Under the pieces are notes generated by a model that saw only the letters and a program-made list of their open reading frames with translations, did not search any database and was not told where the DNA came from. Of a stretch of DNA of 5,541 bases, positions 1 through 5,312 are shown one piece after another. The stretch lies in assembly GCA_948902155.1 (NCBI GenBank), contig CAQVQZ010000143.1, positions 1 through 5,541 of the forward strand, in the 5' to 3' direction. Origin of the DNA: an uncultured Oscillibacter sp. Its GTDB lineage: Bacteria > Bacillota_A > Clostridia > Oscillospirales > Oscillospiraceae. Positions within the stretch are counted from its first letter, which is position 1, and each line of letters begins with the position of its first letter. The translations under genes were made by a program, and so were the position numbers.

Positions 1-157
1 CGTTGATCTCCTTCATCTTCTCCTGGGCCAGGTCGGCCAGGGGATTGTCGTGGTAGTTGTCCGGGTGATACTTCCTCGCCAGCTCCCGGTACGCCCGCTT
101 GACTTCCTCGTCGGTGGCGCTCTCCGATATGCCGAGTACCTGATAGGGATCGTTCAT
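1..157 (-). CDS. J-domain (DnaJ-like) protein, N-terminal fragment
   Basis: The first 52 codons are visible before the window edge cuts the gene. They form most of a J-domain: helix I 'DPYQVLGI' near residues 3-10, a basic helix II '[17 protein letters not shown]', and the diagnostic HPD tripeptide at residues 31-33, followed by the start of helix III. J-domains stimulate the ATPase of DnaK/Hsp70; the HPD motif is essential for this. Having the domain at the extreme N-terminus fits either DnaJ-like co-chaperones or small J-domain proteins. Its C-terminal part is off-window, so full DnaJ (zinc fingers, substrate-binding domain) cannot be told from a short J-only protein; the operon context, with no dnaK or grpE, favours the latter. 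The ATG overlaps the upstream gene's TGA as ATGA, and AGGAG sits 8 nt before the ATG (170-166), so the start is well supported. Confidence 0.9.
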   Translation of the reverse strand, partial: MNDPYQVLGISESATDEEVKRAYRELARKYHPDNYHDNPLADLAQEKMKEIN

Positions 158-1041
158 GTGCTTCTCTCCTGCGTTTCTCTCTGATTGCCTCTGTGGTGAA
201 AGGTGCCGTCCAGCACCGCCTTTCCCACGCGGAAAAGGCCGGTATAAAGGGTTTTTTCCAGAACCGGCGTCCAGACGCCGAAGTCCCACAATTCAAAGGC
301 CGTGGCCATCATGTGGACGGAGTGGTCCAGGGTGGCAGCGAAGCTCCGGCGGCTCTCCTCCGTCCAGAGGCCGTCCGTCAGGCCGTACCGCAGCGCCACC
401 GGGTTGTAATTGCCGGAGGCGGCGTCCTTTTTCAGGTCGTCCGCCGCGTCCACCAGATAGACCCAGCGGCCCAGGTGGTACAGCAGCTGCTCCAGCACCC
501 GGCGGCGCACCAGCTCGTCCACCGCCTGGGCGGCTCCCTGCAAAAGGATTGCGAAGGTGTCCGCCGCCCGGTCCATGGAGGAACAGCCCTCCCGCTCCAA
601 CGCCGCCAGACGCTCCAGCTGGCGGCGGGCGCCCTCGTCAAAGGCGGGCCGGGCTGCGGCGGCTTTGCGGTAGGCGGACCGCAGGGCGGCGGAGGCCCCC
701 CGGTACTTCAATCCGTGGACCGCGCCGTGGTCCTCCACGCCGTCCCGGGCCTGCCAGTAGGCCAAAATCACGCTCTCGTCCGCCGCCAGATCCAATGCGG
801 CGCTGGGCTCCAGGTAGTCCCGCCCGTGAACGGGGTGGACGGCGCAGCGGCCATGCCGCCCCGCTCCCTCCTCCGGCTCGGAGAGAAGGATGGACAGGAA
901 GGTAAAATCGTAATTCAGAATCATCCGCGCCGCGAGGCCGTAGCGCCGCCCCAGGGTGTGGCAGAGCCCGCAATAGGCCCGGCCAAAGCGCTTGATCTCC
1001 TCCTCGGGCAGGTCTTGGGGCGGCCTGACGTAGCCGAACAT
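154..1041 (-). CDS. DUF5685-like conserved protein with Asp-rich motif
   Basis: A predicted soluble, mostly alpha-helical protein of 295 residues without a signal peptide. I recognise the Firmicutes DUF5685 pattern from its N-terminus: 'MFGYV', then 'YCGLC' (Cys24, Cys27), '[11 protein letters not shown]' (Asp45), and 'RCAVHP' (Cys66, His69). Later come 'DRAAD' (Asp157, Asp161) and 'DAADDLKKD' (Asp198, Asp202, Asp206) followed by 'GNYNP'. The function of the family is unknown to me. The last motif and its 'GNYNP' tail look like the second DxxxD motif of squalene/phytoene synthases, so an isoprenoid-synthase-like fold is possible but is inference. The Cys/His residues could instead bind a metal. 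The start ATG shares its A with the TGA of the RseC-like gene (TGATG) and has no obvious Shine-Dalgarno, so translation probably depends on coupling. The stop overlaps the J-domain gene's ATG. Confidence 0.8.
   Translation of the reverse strand: MFGYVRPPQDLPEEEIKRFGRAYCGLCHTLGRRYGLAARMILNYDFTFLSILLSEPEEGAGRHGRCAVHPVHGRDYLEPSAALDLAADESVILAYWQARDGVEDHGAVHGLKYRGASAALRSAYRKAAAARPAFDEGARRQLERLAALEREGCSSMDRAADTFAILLQGAAQAVDELVRRRVLEQLLYHLGRWVYLVDAADDLKKDAASGNYNPVALRYGLTDGLWTEESRRSFAATLDHSVHMMATAFELWDFGVWTPVLEKTLYTGLFRVGKAVLDGTFHHRGNQRETQERST
158..170 (-). promoter_or_regulatory. Ribosome binding site of the J-domain gene
   Basis: AGGAG at 170-166 lies 8 nt before the ATG at 157, inside the last codons of the DUF5685-like gene. 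With the ATGA stop/start overlap it supports both direct initiation and coupling. Confidence 0.65.
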
Positions 1042-1451
1042 CAGAACAGCCGGACGATGGTGAAGGACAGCCCTCCCCTTGCCCGGAGGCGGCGGTCATA
1101 GGCCACCGCCAGGAGGATGCCCAGGACAAAGCCCGCCACCGCCGCGCCGTACTGCACCGCCACGCTGGCGGACAGCGCCAGGCCCCCCAGATACCCGGCG
1201 AAGAACAGCGCCACCGGAATCAGGTAGACCAGGGCGACGATGCGGAGCATCCGCTTCGTGCTGCTCTCCACCACCACCTTCTGCCCCGGCGCGGCCCCGA
1301 TGGGGTTGGCCGCACGGGCGTGGACCGCCGCGCCGGTAACGCCGCAGCCGGCGCATTCCTCGCAGTCGTGGCCGCAGGCGGATTTCCGGGGCACGGAAAT
1401 CTCGGCGTGGCCGGCGTCCAAAATTCGTTCAACCGTCGCGATTTGTGTCAT
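1041..1451 (-). CDS. RseC/SoxR-reducing-like membrane protein
   Basis: A 136-residue protein resembling the RseC/MucC family (SoxR-reducing system, sigma-E regulation in Proteobacteria). An N-terminal segment of about 65 residues contains a cysteine cluster C-x3-C-x2-C-x2-C (Cys26, 30, 33, 36), which could hold an Fe-S cluster or a metal. Two membrane segments follow, about residues 70-92 and 97-118, then a short basic tail. Both the cysteine spacing and the two-helix hairpin match the family. In Firmicutes such proteins are often annotated 'SoxR reducing system RseC family' without demonstrated function; a redox or electron-transfer role at the membrane is inferred. The frame is open further upstream to an ATG at 1496, but that start would overlap the end of cdaR. 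The ATG at 1451 has GGAGG 5 nt before it and is the chosen start. The gene lies 22 nt after cdaR and its stop overlaps the next start by 1 nt (TGATG). Confidence 0.82.
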   Translation of the reverse strand: MTQIATVERILDAGHAEISVPRKSACGHDCEECAGCGVTGAAVHARAANPIGAAPGQKVVVESSTKRMLRIVALVYLIPVALFFAGYLGGLALSASVAVQYGAAVAGFVLGILLAVAYDRRLRARGGLSFTIVRLF

Positions 1452-1461
1452 GATATCCTCC
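1452..1461 (-). promoter_or_regulatory. Ribosome binding site fixing the RseC-like start
   Basis: GGAGG at 1461-1457, 5 nt before the ATG at 1451. It falls in the 22-nt gap after cdaR and shows that the internal ATG at 1451, not the upstream in-frame ATG at 1496, is the start. Confidence 0.75.
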
Positions 1462-1473
1462 AAACACGGGGCG

Positions 1474-2811
1474 TTACCGCTCTTCCGGTTCCTCATCGCC
1501 GGAAGAATCCGGCTCCTCCTCCGGCGGGGGCTCCTCCGCCCCCTCCCGGATGGTGACCTGGACCTGATACTCCCCGCTGATGCCGATGTCGCCCTTGGTA
1601 ACGGTCACCGCGGCGGGAATGGTGTAGGTGCCGGAGGCGGCGGAGTAGTCGGTGAGGTCCACCGTCACGGCGACGTCCTCCCCCGTGAGGGCGGCGACGT
1701 CCGCCTCCGCGCCGAAGACCTTCACCAGCAGAGCGCCGGTCAGCAGCTCCACCCGCTTCCCCTCCGGAAGGTTCAGCCAGGAGATGTTCTCCGTGGGCAC
1801 CGTAGCGCTGGCCATGTCCTCAAACCGGATGCGCAGGGCCGCCCGCGTGACGCCGCTGAGGTTCTGGCAGCCCTCGGGCAGGATGATGGGATAGTTGGTC
1901 GTGGTGTAGCTCTCGGAGGCGGTGGTCCCCAGCTCCGCAAGCTTGTACTTGCCCAATTCCAGCGTCTCCACGTTTTTCAGCTGGGTGGCGTCGCCGGAGA
2001 CGGTGATGGTCTGGGGCTCGATCACGTACTTCGCGTTCTTCCGGCGCAGTCCGGGGGCTTCCTCGAAGTCCACCACCAGTTGCAGCTCTTTTGTTACGAA
2101 CACCGGCAGGGTGGCCTGGATGTTCTCCACATTGGAGTGGATGCTGGCCTTGTCCAAAAGCTGGCCGTCCTCGCTGTAATACTGGAGCTCCAGGCTTTTG
2201 GAAACCGTCTCCACCGCGCCGTCCCCGATGTCCAGGGTGACCTTGGCGTAGCTGATGGGGTCGATGTCCTCCTGGAGGCCCCGGACCTCCACCTCGGTGT
2301 GGGACAGCTGAACCTGCCCGGCGGAATAGGTCTCCGCCACGTTGCCCACCAGCTCGCAGCTGACCCGGACGGTCCGGCTGTAAAGCTCGCTGATGTTCAC
2401 CGTGGCCATGCTGATGCTGGCGTTTTCCGTCTCGATGTTGTTGGGGCTGAATTTGGGGTCCGTAAACCGGATGTTCCAGTTGATCCGCTGCTCCCCCGCA
2501 CGGGTGATGTCCCACAGGCTGGCGGTAACTCGGATGTCCGACTGGTCCAGGCTGGAGATGTCCCAGCGCGTGCCCTTCAGCGTCAGGTCGATGGTGAGGT
2601 CCGTGCCGTCCTCCACCAGCATCAGCCCCCGGTCCGCCAAAGTGCTCTCATACAAAAACTCGATGGGGATGTCCAGGAATTCCCGTGTCCGGGGCCGGGG
2701 CGTCCCGTTGGGGCCGCTGGTCAAATCGGCGTAGAGCCAGATGCCGCAGGCCACCAGAACGGACAGCAGCAGGTAGATGACCCTGCGGCGTCCCGCTTTT
2801 TCACCTTCCAT
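1474..2811 (-). CDS. cdaR: CdaR / YbbR-domain regulator of diadenylate cyclase
   Basis: A 445-residue single-pass membrane protein with a short basic N-terminus (residues 1-10), one transmembrane helix (about 11-28), then a long extracytoplasmic part made of beta-rich repeats. I see up to four YbbR-like units, roughly residues 46-135, 148-235, 240-333 and 340-423, each with the recurring valine-rich strand pattern (for example 'EVEVRGLQEDID' and 'TITVSGDATQLKNV'). The C-terminus is a Pro/Glu/Asp-rich acidic tail (about 424-445) that looks unstructured. In Bacillus, Listeria and relatives CdaR (YbbR) contacts CdaA through the membrane and modulates c-di-AMP production. The gene follows cdaA with one base between the TAA and the ATG, the classic cdaA-cdaR arrangement. 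A GTG at 2820 in the same frame is rejected as start because it lies within the Shine-Dalgarno itself. The function is assigned from family and context; the acidic tail is unremarkable. Confidence 0.93.
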   Translation of the reverse strand: MEGEKAGRRRVIYLLLSVLVACGIWLYADLTSGPNGTPRPRTREFLDIPIEFLYESTLADRGLMLVEDGTDLTIDLTLKGTRWDISSLDQSDIRVTASLWDITRAGEQRINWNIRFTDPKFSPNNIETENASISMATVNISELYSRTVRVSCELVGNVAETYSAGQVQLSHTEVEVRGLQEDIDPISYAKVTLDIGDGAVETVSKSLELQYYSEDGQLLDKASIHSNVENIQATLPVFVTKELQLVVDFEEAPGLRRKNAKYVIEPQTITVSGDATQLKNVETLELGKYKLAELGTTASESYTTTNYPIILPEGCQNLSGVTRAALRIRFEDMASATVPTENISWLNLPEGKRVELLTGALLVKVFGAEADVAALTGEDVAVTVDLTDYSAASGTYTIPAAVTVTKGDIGISGEYQVQVTIREGAEEPPPEEEPDSSGDEEPEER

Positions 2812-2824
2812 CTTACGCACCTCC
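2812..2824 (-). promoter_or_regulatory. Ribosome binding site fixing the cdaR start
   Basis: GGAGG at 2824-2820 is 8 nt from the ATG at 2811. The alternative GTG (2820-2818) overlaps this site and so cannot be used with it. The site lies within the last codons of cdaA, consistent with tight co-translation. Confidence 0.75.
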
Positions 2825-3697
2825 GTCCTTCCTGGCGCGCAGCAGGCCCGTCAGACTGAATTTCTGCTTCTCGGCCTCGCCGCCCTCCTCCTGCGGAAGC
2901 AGCTCGTTCCGCAGGAGGTTATCCAGGGTCTCCGGCTTCAGGTGCCGTTTCAGCATCCCGCCGGTGGCCACGGAGATGGAGCCGGTCTCCTCCGACACGA
3001 TGACCACCACCGCGTCGGAGTTTTCGCTCATGCCGATGCCGGCCCGGTGCCGCATGCCCAGGTCCCGGGAGAGATTGACGTTTTTGCTCAGGGGCAGCAT
3101 GCAGCCCGCTCCCAGCACCCGGCCGTGGCGGACGATGACCGCCCCGTCGTGCATTGGCGCTTTGACAAAGAAGATGTTTTTCAGCAGCTCGCTGGAAACC
3201 GCCGCGTCCAGCACCGTGCCGGACCGGACCATGTCGTCCAGGAGAATCTCCCTCTCGAACACGATCAGCGCCCCGGTCCGGGACTGGGACATCTCCGAGC
3301 AGGCCAGGACGGTCTGCTCGATGGTCTGCTCCAAAACGCTGGCGTTCTCCGACCGGGTGAAGAACGCCAATATCCGTCGGCTTCCCATTTCTTCTAAGAT
3401 CCGCCGGATCTCCGGCTGGAAGAGGATGACCAGGGCCAGCACGCCCCACTCCACCATTTTGCTCAGCAGGTAGTAGATGCCGTTGAGCTGGAACAGGTAG
3501 CTCAGCAGCAGCACCGCCAGAAAGACGAACAGCCCCTTGAGCAGGCTGGCGGCCTTGGTGGTCTGGGCCAGGGTCAGCACCTTGTAGAGGGCGAACACCA
3601 TGATGGCGATATCCAAAACGTCCGCCACCTGGATGGTCAGCAGATACCGGCCAATGGTGGTAAACAGCTCCGTCAGCGTCACATTCAGTTTGACCAT
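2813..3697 (-). CDS. cdaA: CdaA-type membrane diadenylate cyclase
   Basis: Synthesises cyclic di-AMP from two ATP, a second messenger controlling potassium and osmolyte transport and cell-wall homeostasis in Firmicutes. The 294-residue protein has the CdaA architecture: three N-terminal transmembrane segments (about residues 25-43, 50-70, 72-93), the conserved linker 'FQPEIRR' (93-99), and a cytoplasmic DAC (DisA_N) domain at about 105-255. Both catalytic signatures are intact: DGA at 184-186 in 'MHDGAVIV' and RHR at 216-218 in 'GMRHRAGIG'. 'GALIVFER' (142-149) and 'SEETG' (235-239) also match the domain. A charged tail of roughly 35 residues follows the domain. The gene is first in its operon, 144 bp from the gene upstream, with a strong promoter in the gap and a purine-rich site (GGAAGGAAGGGG) just before the ATG at 3697. 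cdaR follows after 1 nt. The enzyme looks complete and active. The symbol dacA is used for the same gene in some genera. Confidence 0.97.
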   Translation of the reverse strand: MVKLNVTLTELFTTIGRYLLTIQVADVLDIAIMVFALYKVLTLAQTTKAASLLKGLFVFLAVLLLSYLFQLNGIYYLLSKMVEWGVLALVILFQPEIRRILEEMGSRRILAFFTRSENASVLEQTIEQTVLACSEMSQSRTGALIVFEREILLDDMVRSGTVLDAAVSSELLKNIFFVKAPMHDGAVIVRHGRVLGAGCMLPLSKNVNLSRDLGMRHRAGIGMSENSDAVVVIVSEETGSISVATGGMLKRHLKPETLDNLLRNELLPQEEGGEAEKQKFSLTGLLRARKDGGA

Positions 3698-3711
3698 CCC
3701 CTTCCTTCCGG

Positions 3712-3734
3712 CCGGCGCGGGCCGGTCCCGCCGG
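3712..3734 (-). promoter_or_regulatory. GC-rich hairpin in the cdaA leader
   Basis: In the transcript, CCGG-CGGG pairs with CCCG-(CG bulge)-CCGG around a 5-nt ACCGG loop: 8 GC pairs with a 2-nt bulge on the 3' side. It starts about 32 nt after the predicted transcription start and ends 2 nt before the GGAAGG ribosome-binding stretch. No U-tract follows, so it is not an intrinsic terminator. It could shape translation initiation of cdaA. The leader (about 69 nt) is too short for a c-di-AMP (ydaO) riboswitch. Confidence 0.45.
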
Positions 3735-3772
3735 AGGCGCCTTCCCCCGGTCTCAGGTCATGAATACTTTAG

Positions 3773-3801
3773 ATTATATAGAATCCCGCCGTAAAAAGCA
3801 A
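3773..3801 (-). promoter_or_regulatory. Sigma-A-type promoter of the cdaA operon
   Basis: The -10 box TATAAT (3778-3773) is perfect, preceded by exactly 17 nt and a -35 box TTGCTT (3801-3796) that keeps the TTG core. It sits in a local AT-rich patch in an otherwise GC-rich window. Predicted start is near 3766, giving a leader of about 69 nt to the cdaA ATG. It is oriented towards cdaA and would drive cdaA, cdaR and the three genes downstream. The assignment is by motif only. Confidence 0.75.
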
Positions 3802-3807
3802 GGTAAA

Positions 3808-3836
3808 CCGTGGGGAAATTCCCGAAAAATTCACGG
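3808..3836 (-). terminator. Possible weak terminator after the desulfurase gene
   Basis: A stem CCGTG/CACGG flanks a smaller GGGA/TCCC hairpin, and the transcript then reads TTTACCTTGCTTTTT. It starts 5 nt after the TGA of the cysteine desulfurase gene. The outer stem is only 5 bp, the inner part is asymmetric and the U-tract is broken, so this is a tentative call. The T-rich stretch also overlaps the -35 region of the cdaA promoter. If it fails, the desulfurase transcript would read through into cdaA. Confidence 0.25.
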
Positions 3837-3841
3837 ACTGT

Positions 3842-4975
3842 TCAGAAAGACGAGCCCAGAACCCCATAGACGGCGCGGATCAGCCGGGCCACCTCCTCCG
3901 GCGTGTTGAAATCGGAGAAGCTGAGGCGGACGGTGCCCGTGTCCAGGGTCCCGGCAGTGCGGTGGGCCAGCGGGGCGCAGTGAAGCCCCGACCGGACCGC
4001 CACGCCCCGGTCCGACAGGGCGGAGCCCATGGCCTCCACATCCATGCGGTCCGCCGTCAGGGAGAGAACTCCCGTCTGGCGCCGCAGCCCCGGATCATAG
4101 AGGATTCGCAGGCCCGTTATGGGTTTCAGGCCCTGGATGGCCAGCCGGGTCAGGTGCCGCTCATGGTCCAGGATTTTCTCCGGCCCGCCCCGGCGGACGT
4201 ACCGGACGCCCGCCAGCAGCCCCGCAATCCCCGGCATATTGAGGGTCCCGGCCTCCAGCCGGTCCGGCAGGAACTCTGGCATCTTCTGCTGGATGGACAG
4301 GCTTCCGGTGCCACCCTCCAGCAGGGGCCGGGTGGGGACGTCCTCCCCGCAGAGCAGCACGCCGGTGCCCTGAGGGCCGTAAAGCCCCTTGTGGCCGGGC
4401 ATGGCGATGAAGGCCGCGCCCAGGGCTCCCATGTCCAAGGGCAGGACCCCGGCGGATTGGGACGCGTCGATCACAAAGGGGACTCCCCGTTTCCGGCAGA
4501 TGGCGGCAATTTCCTCCACCGGCTGAATAAAGCCGAAGACGTTGGAGACGTGGCTGCAAATGACCGCGTCCACGCCGGGCACAATGAGGCGGTCGAACGC
4601 CGCCAGCACCGCTTCCGGCTCAAAGAGCGGCCCCGCCGCCACGGACGCTTCTGCCCCCAGGGCCTCCAGAGGGCGGGTGACGGCGTTGTGCTCATAACCG
4701 GAGATCACCGCCCGCCCACCCGGCGGCACCAGGCTTTTAATGGCGAGGTTCAGCGCGTGGGTGGCATTGAGGGTGAAGACCACCTGTTCCGGGTTTTTCA
4801 GCCCGAAGAGCTCCGCCAGCTCCACCCGGCACTGAAAGGCCGTGTCCGCCGCCCGGGCGGCGGCGGCGTAGCCTCCCCGCCCCGGCGAGCTCATGGAGGC
4901 CAGGGCGTCCCACATGGCGGCGGCGACGGAAGCGGGCTTTTGAAAACTGGTGGCGGCGCTGTCAAAGTAGATCAT
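3842..4975 (-). CDS. Cysteine desulfurase-family class V aminotransferase
   Basis: A PLP-dependent fold-type I enzyme of 377 residues, the usual length of cysteine desulfurases/selenocysteine lyases. Visible landmarks in order: 'YFDSAATS' at 3-10, 'LNATHALN' at 69-76 (phosphate-binding region), His96 in 'EHNA' stacking on the cofactor, Asp170 and Gln173 in 'VIDASQSAG', the PLP lysine Lys196 in 'PGHKGLYGP', 'EAGTLN' at 241-246, and Cys333 in 'RSGLHCAP', a SufS-like (group II) active-site loop. 'TVRLSFSDFNT' near the end is typical. The best family match I can name is the 'cysteine desulfurase family protein' type represented by Enterococcus EF2568 (TIGR01977), linked by genome context to selenium-dependent molybdenum hydroxylases. 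The pairing with a DUF3343 protein supports a role in moving sulfur or selenium from cysteine/selenocysteine to a carrier; the physiological acceptor is not shown here. A strong AGGAGG lies 7 nt before the ATG, and the start overlaps the DUF3343 stop (ATGA). Confidence 0.92.
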   Translation of the reverse strand: MIYFDSAATSFQKPASVAAAMWDALASMSSPGRGGYAAAARAADTAFQCRVELAELFGLKNPEQVVFTLNATHALNLAIKSLVPPGGRAVISGYEHNAVTRPLEALGAEASVAAGPLFEPEAVLAAFDRLIVPGVDAVICSHVSNVFGFIQPVEEIAAICRKRGVPFVIDASQSAGVLPLDMGALGAAFIAMPGHKGLYGPQGTGVLLCGEDVPTRPLLEGGTGSLSIQQKMPEFLPDRLEAGTLNMPGIAGLLAGVRYVRRGGPEKILDHERHLTRLAIQGLKPITGLRILYDPGLRRQTGVLSLTADRMDVEAMGSALSDRGVAVRSGLHCAPLAHRTAGTLDTGTVRLSFSDFNTPEEVARLIRAVYGVLGSSF

Positions 4976-5223
4976 ACGCCCACCTCCTGGTACAATCCAT
5001 CATGAAACAGAAATATTTGAACGGGGTCCAGGCCGTCCCTTTGCAGGGCGGCCAGCGCCCCGGGCAGATCGGAAACCGCGACGCGCACGGCATAGGCGCA
5101 GCCCATATCCGTCAGGTCTCTGGGAGGCCGGAAGATATGGCAGCGGATGCCCGCCCTCCCCAGGGATTTTTGCATCCGCTGGGCGTAGGTAACGGAGCGG
5201 GCGAGGATAATATAGTGCTCCAC
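4972..5223 (-). CDS. DUF3343 / putative Se/S carrier-like small protein
   Basis: An 83-residue soluble protein matching DUF3343 (Pfam family also named putative Se/S carrier protein-like). After the GTG start it reads 'EHYIILARSVTYAQRMQKSL', the typical strand-plus-helix opening, then 'PPRDLTDMGCAYAVRV', equivalent to the family's 'PxPRxxSxxCG' segment with a conserved cysteine (Cys42 here). A second cysteine, Cys28, is probably not conserved. Proposed role, from family context only: carry persulfide or selenide on the cysteine from the adjacent desulfurase-like enzyme to an acceptor. Start choice: an in-frame GTG at 5229 is 1 nt from the GGAGG and too close, whereas the GTG at 5223 is 7 nt away and fits the family's N-terminus. 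It is the first gene of a two-gene unit and overlaps the desulfurase by 4 nt. Confidence 0.85.
   Translation of the reverse strand: MEHYIILARSVTYAQRMQKSLGRAGIRCHIFRPPRDLTDMGCAYAVRVAVSDLPGALAALQRDGLDPVQIFLFHDGLYQEVGV
4976..4988 (-). promoter_or_regulatory. Ribosome binding site of the desulfurase gene
   Basis: AGGAGG (4988-4983) is 7 nt before the ATG at 4975 and lies within the DUF3343 coding end. Together with the ATGA overlap it predicts efficient, coupled expression of the two proteins. Confidence 0.7.
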
Positions 5224-5235
5224 AAACACTCCTCC
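5224..5235 (-). promoter_or_regulatory. Ribosome binding site fixing the DUF3343 start
   Basis: GGAGG at 5235-5231, within AAAGGAGGAG. Spacing is 7 nt to the GTG at 5223 but only 1 nt to the GTG at 5229, which decides for the downstream GTG. Confidence 0.7.
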
Positions 5236-5245
5236 TTTCTCTCCT

Positions 5246-5251
5246 ATTCTA
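5246..5251 (-). promoter_or_regulatory. Possible -10 box of the DUF3343-desulfurase unit
   Basis: TAGAAT at 5251-5246, one mismatch from TATAAT, placed 22 nt before the DUF3343 start codon. No convincing -35 is seen at 16-18 nt. The unit needs a promoter in the 58 nt after the terminator at 5282, or it relies on read-through, so this is the best available candidate but weak. Confidence 0.3.
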
Positions 5252-5281
5252 TGGAAAGCGGAGCGAAAGGTGCGGGGCGCG

Positions 5282-5304
5282 AAAAAGCCCCGCCGAGGCG
5301 GAGC
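5282..5304 (-). terminator. Intrinsic terminator after the right-edge gene
   Basis: In the transcript, GCTCCGC-CTCG-GCGGGGC followed by TTTTT. It is a 7-bp GC-rich stem (one G-U pair) with a tetraloop and a run of five U. It begins 8 nt after the TAA of the gene ending at 5313. This separates the right-edge gene from the DUF3343-desulfurase unit and supports that gene being real. Confidence 0.8.
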
Positions 5305-5312
5305 TCAAGAGA

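Noticed and set aside
193..1101. A 302-codon plus-strand open frame opposite the DUF5685-like gene
   Set aside because: Antisense shadow with Gly/Val/Gln/His-rich composition; the minus-strand frame has the family pattern and operon overlaps.
1452..1496. Upstream ATG at 1496 as start of the RseC-like gene
   Set aside because: It would overlap the cdaR coding end and add 15 residues absent from the family pattern; GGAGG points to the ATG at 1451.
2818..2820. GTG as start of cdaR
   Set aside because: It overlaps the GGAGGTG Shine-Dalgarno, so the ribosome could not use both; the ATG at 2811 has proper 8-nt spacing.
1240..2859. A 539-codon open frame on the plus strand opposite cdaR and part of the RseC-like gene
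   Set aside because: It lies antisense to a well-supported cdaR, its translation is low-complexity, Gly/Val/Leu/His/Gln-rich and matches no family I know, and long antisense frames are expected at this GC content.
3814..3823. Operator-like palindrome GGAAATTCC-type between the two units
   Set aside because: Too short to separate from chance, and part of it is already used in the weak hairpin; no second copy is seen in the window.
3698..3841. c-di-AMP (ydaO/yuaA) riboswitch ahead of cdaA
   Set aside because: The predicted leader of about 69 nt is too short and I see none of the class's conserved blocks.
3962..5005. A 347-codon plus-strand open frame opposite the cysteine desulfurase
   Set aside because: The minus-strand gene has all catalytic residues; the opposite frame is Gly/Arg/Gln/His-rich and without recognisable domains.
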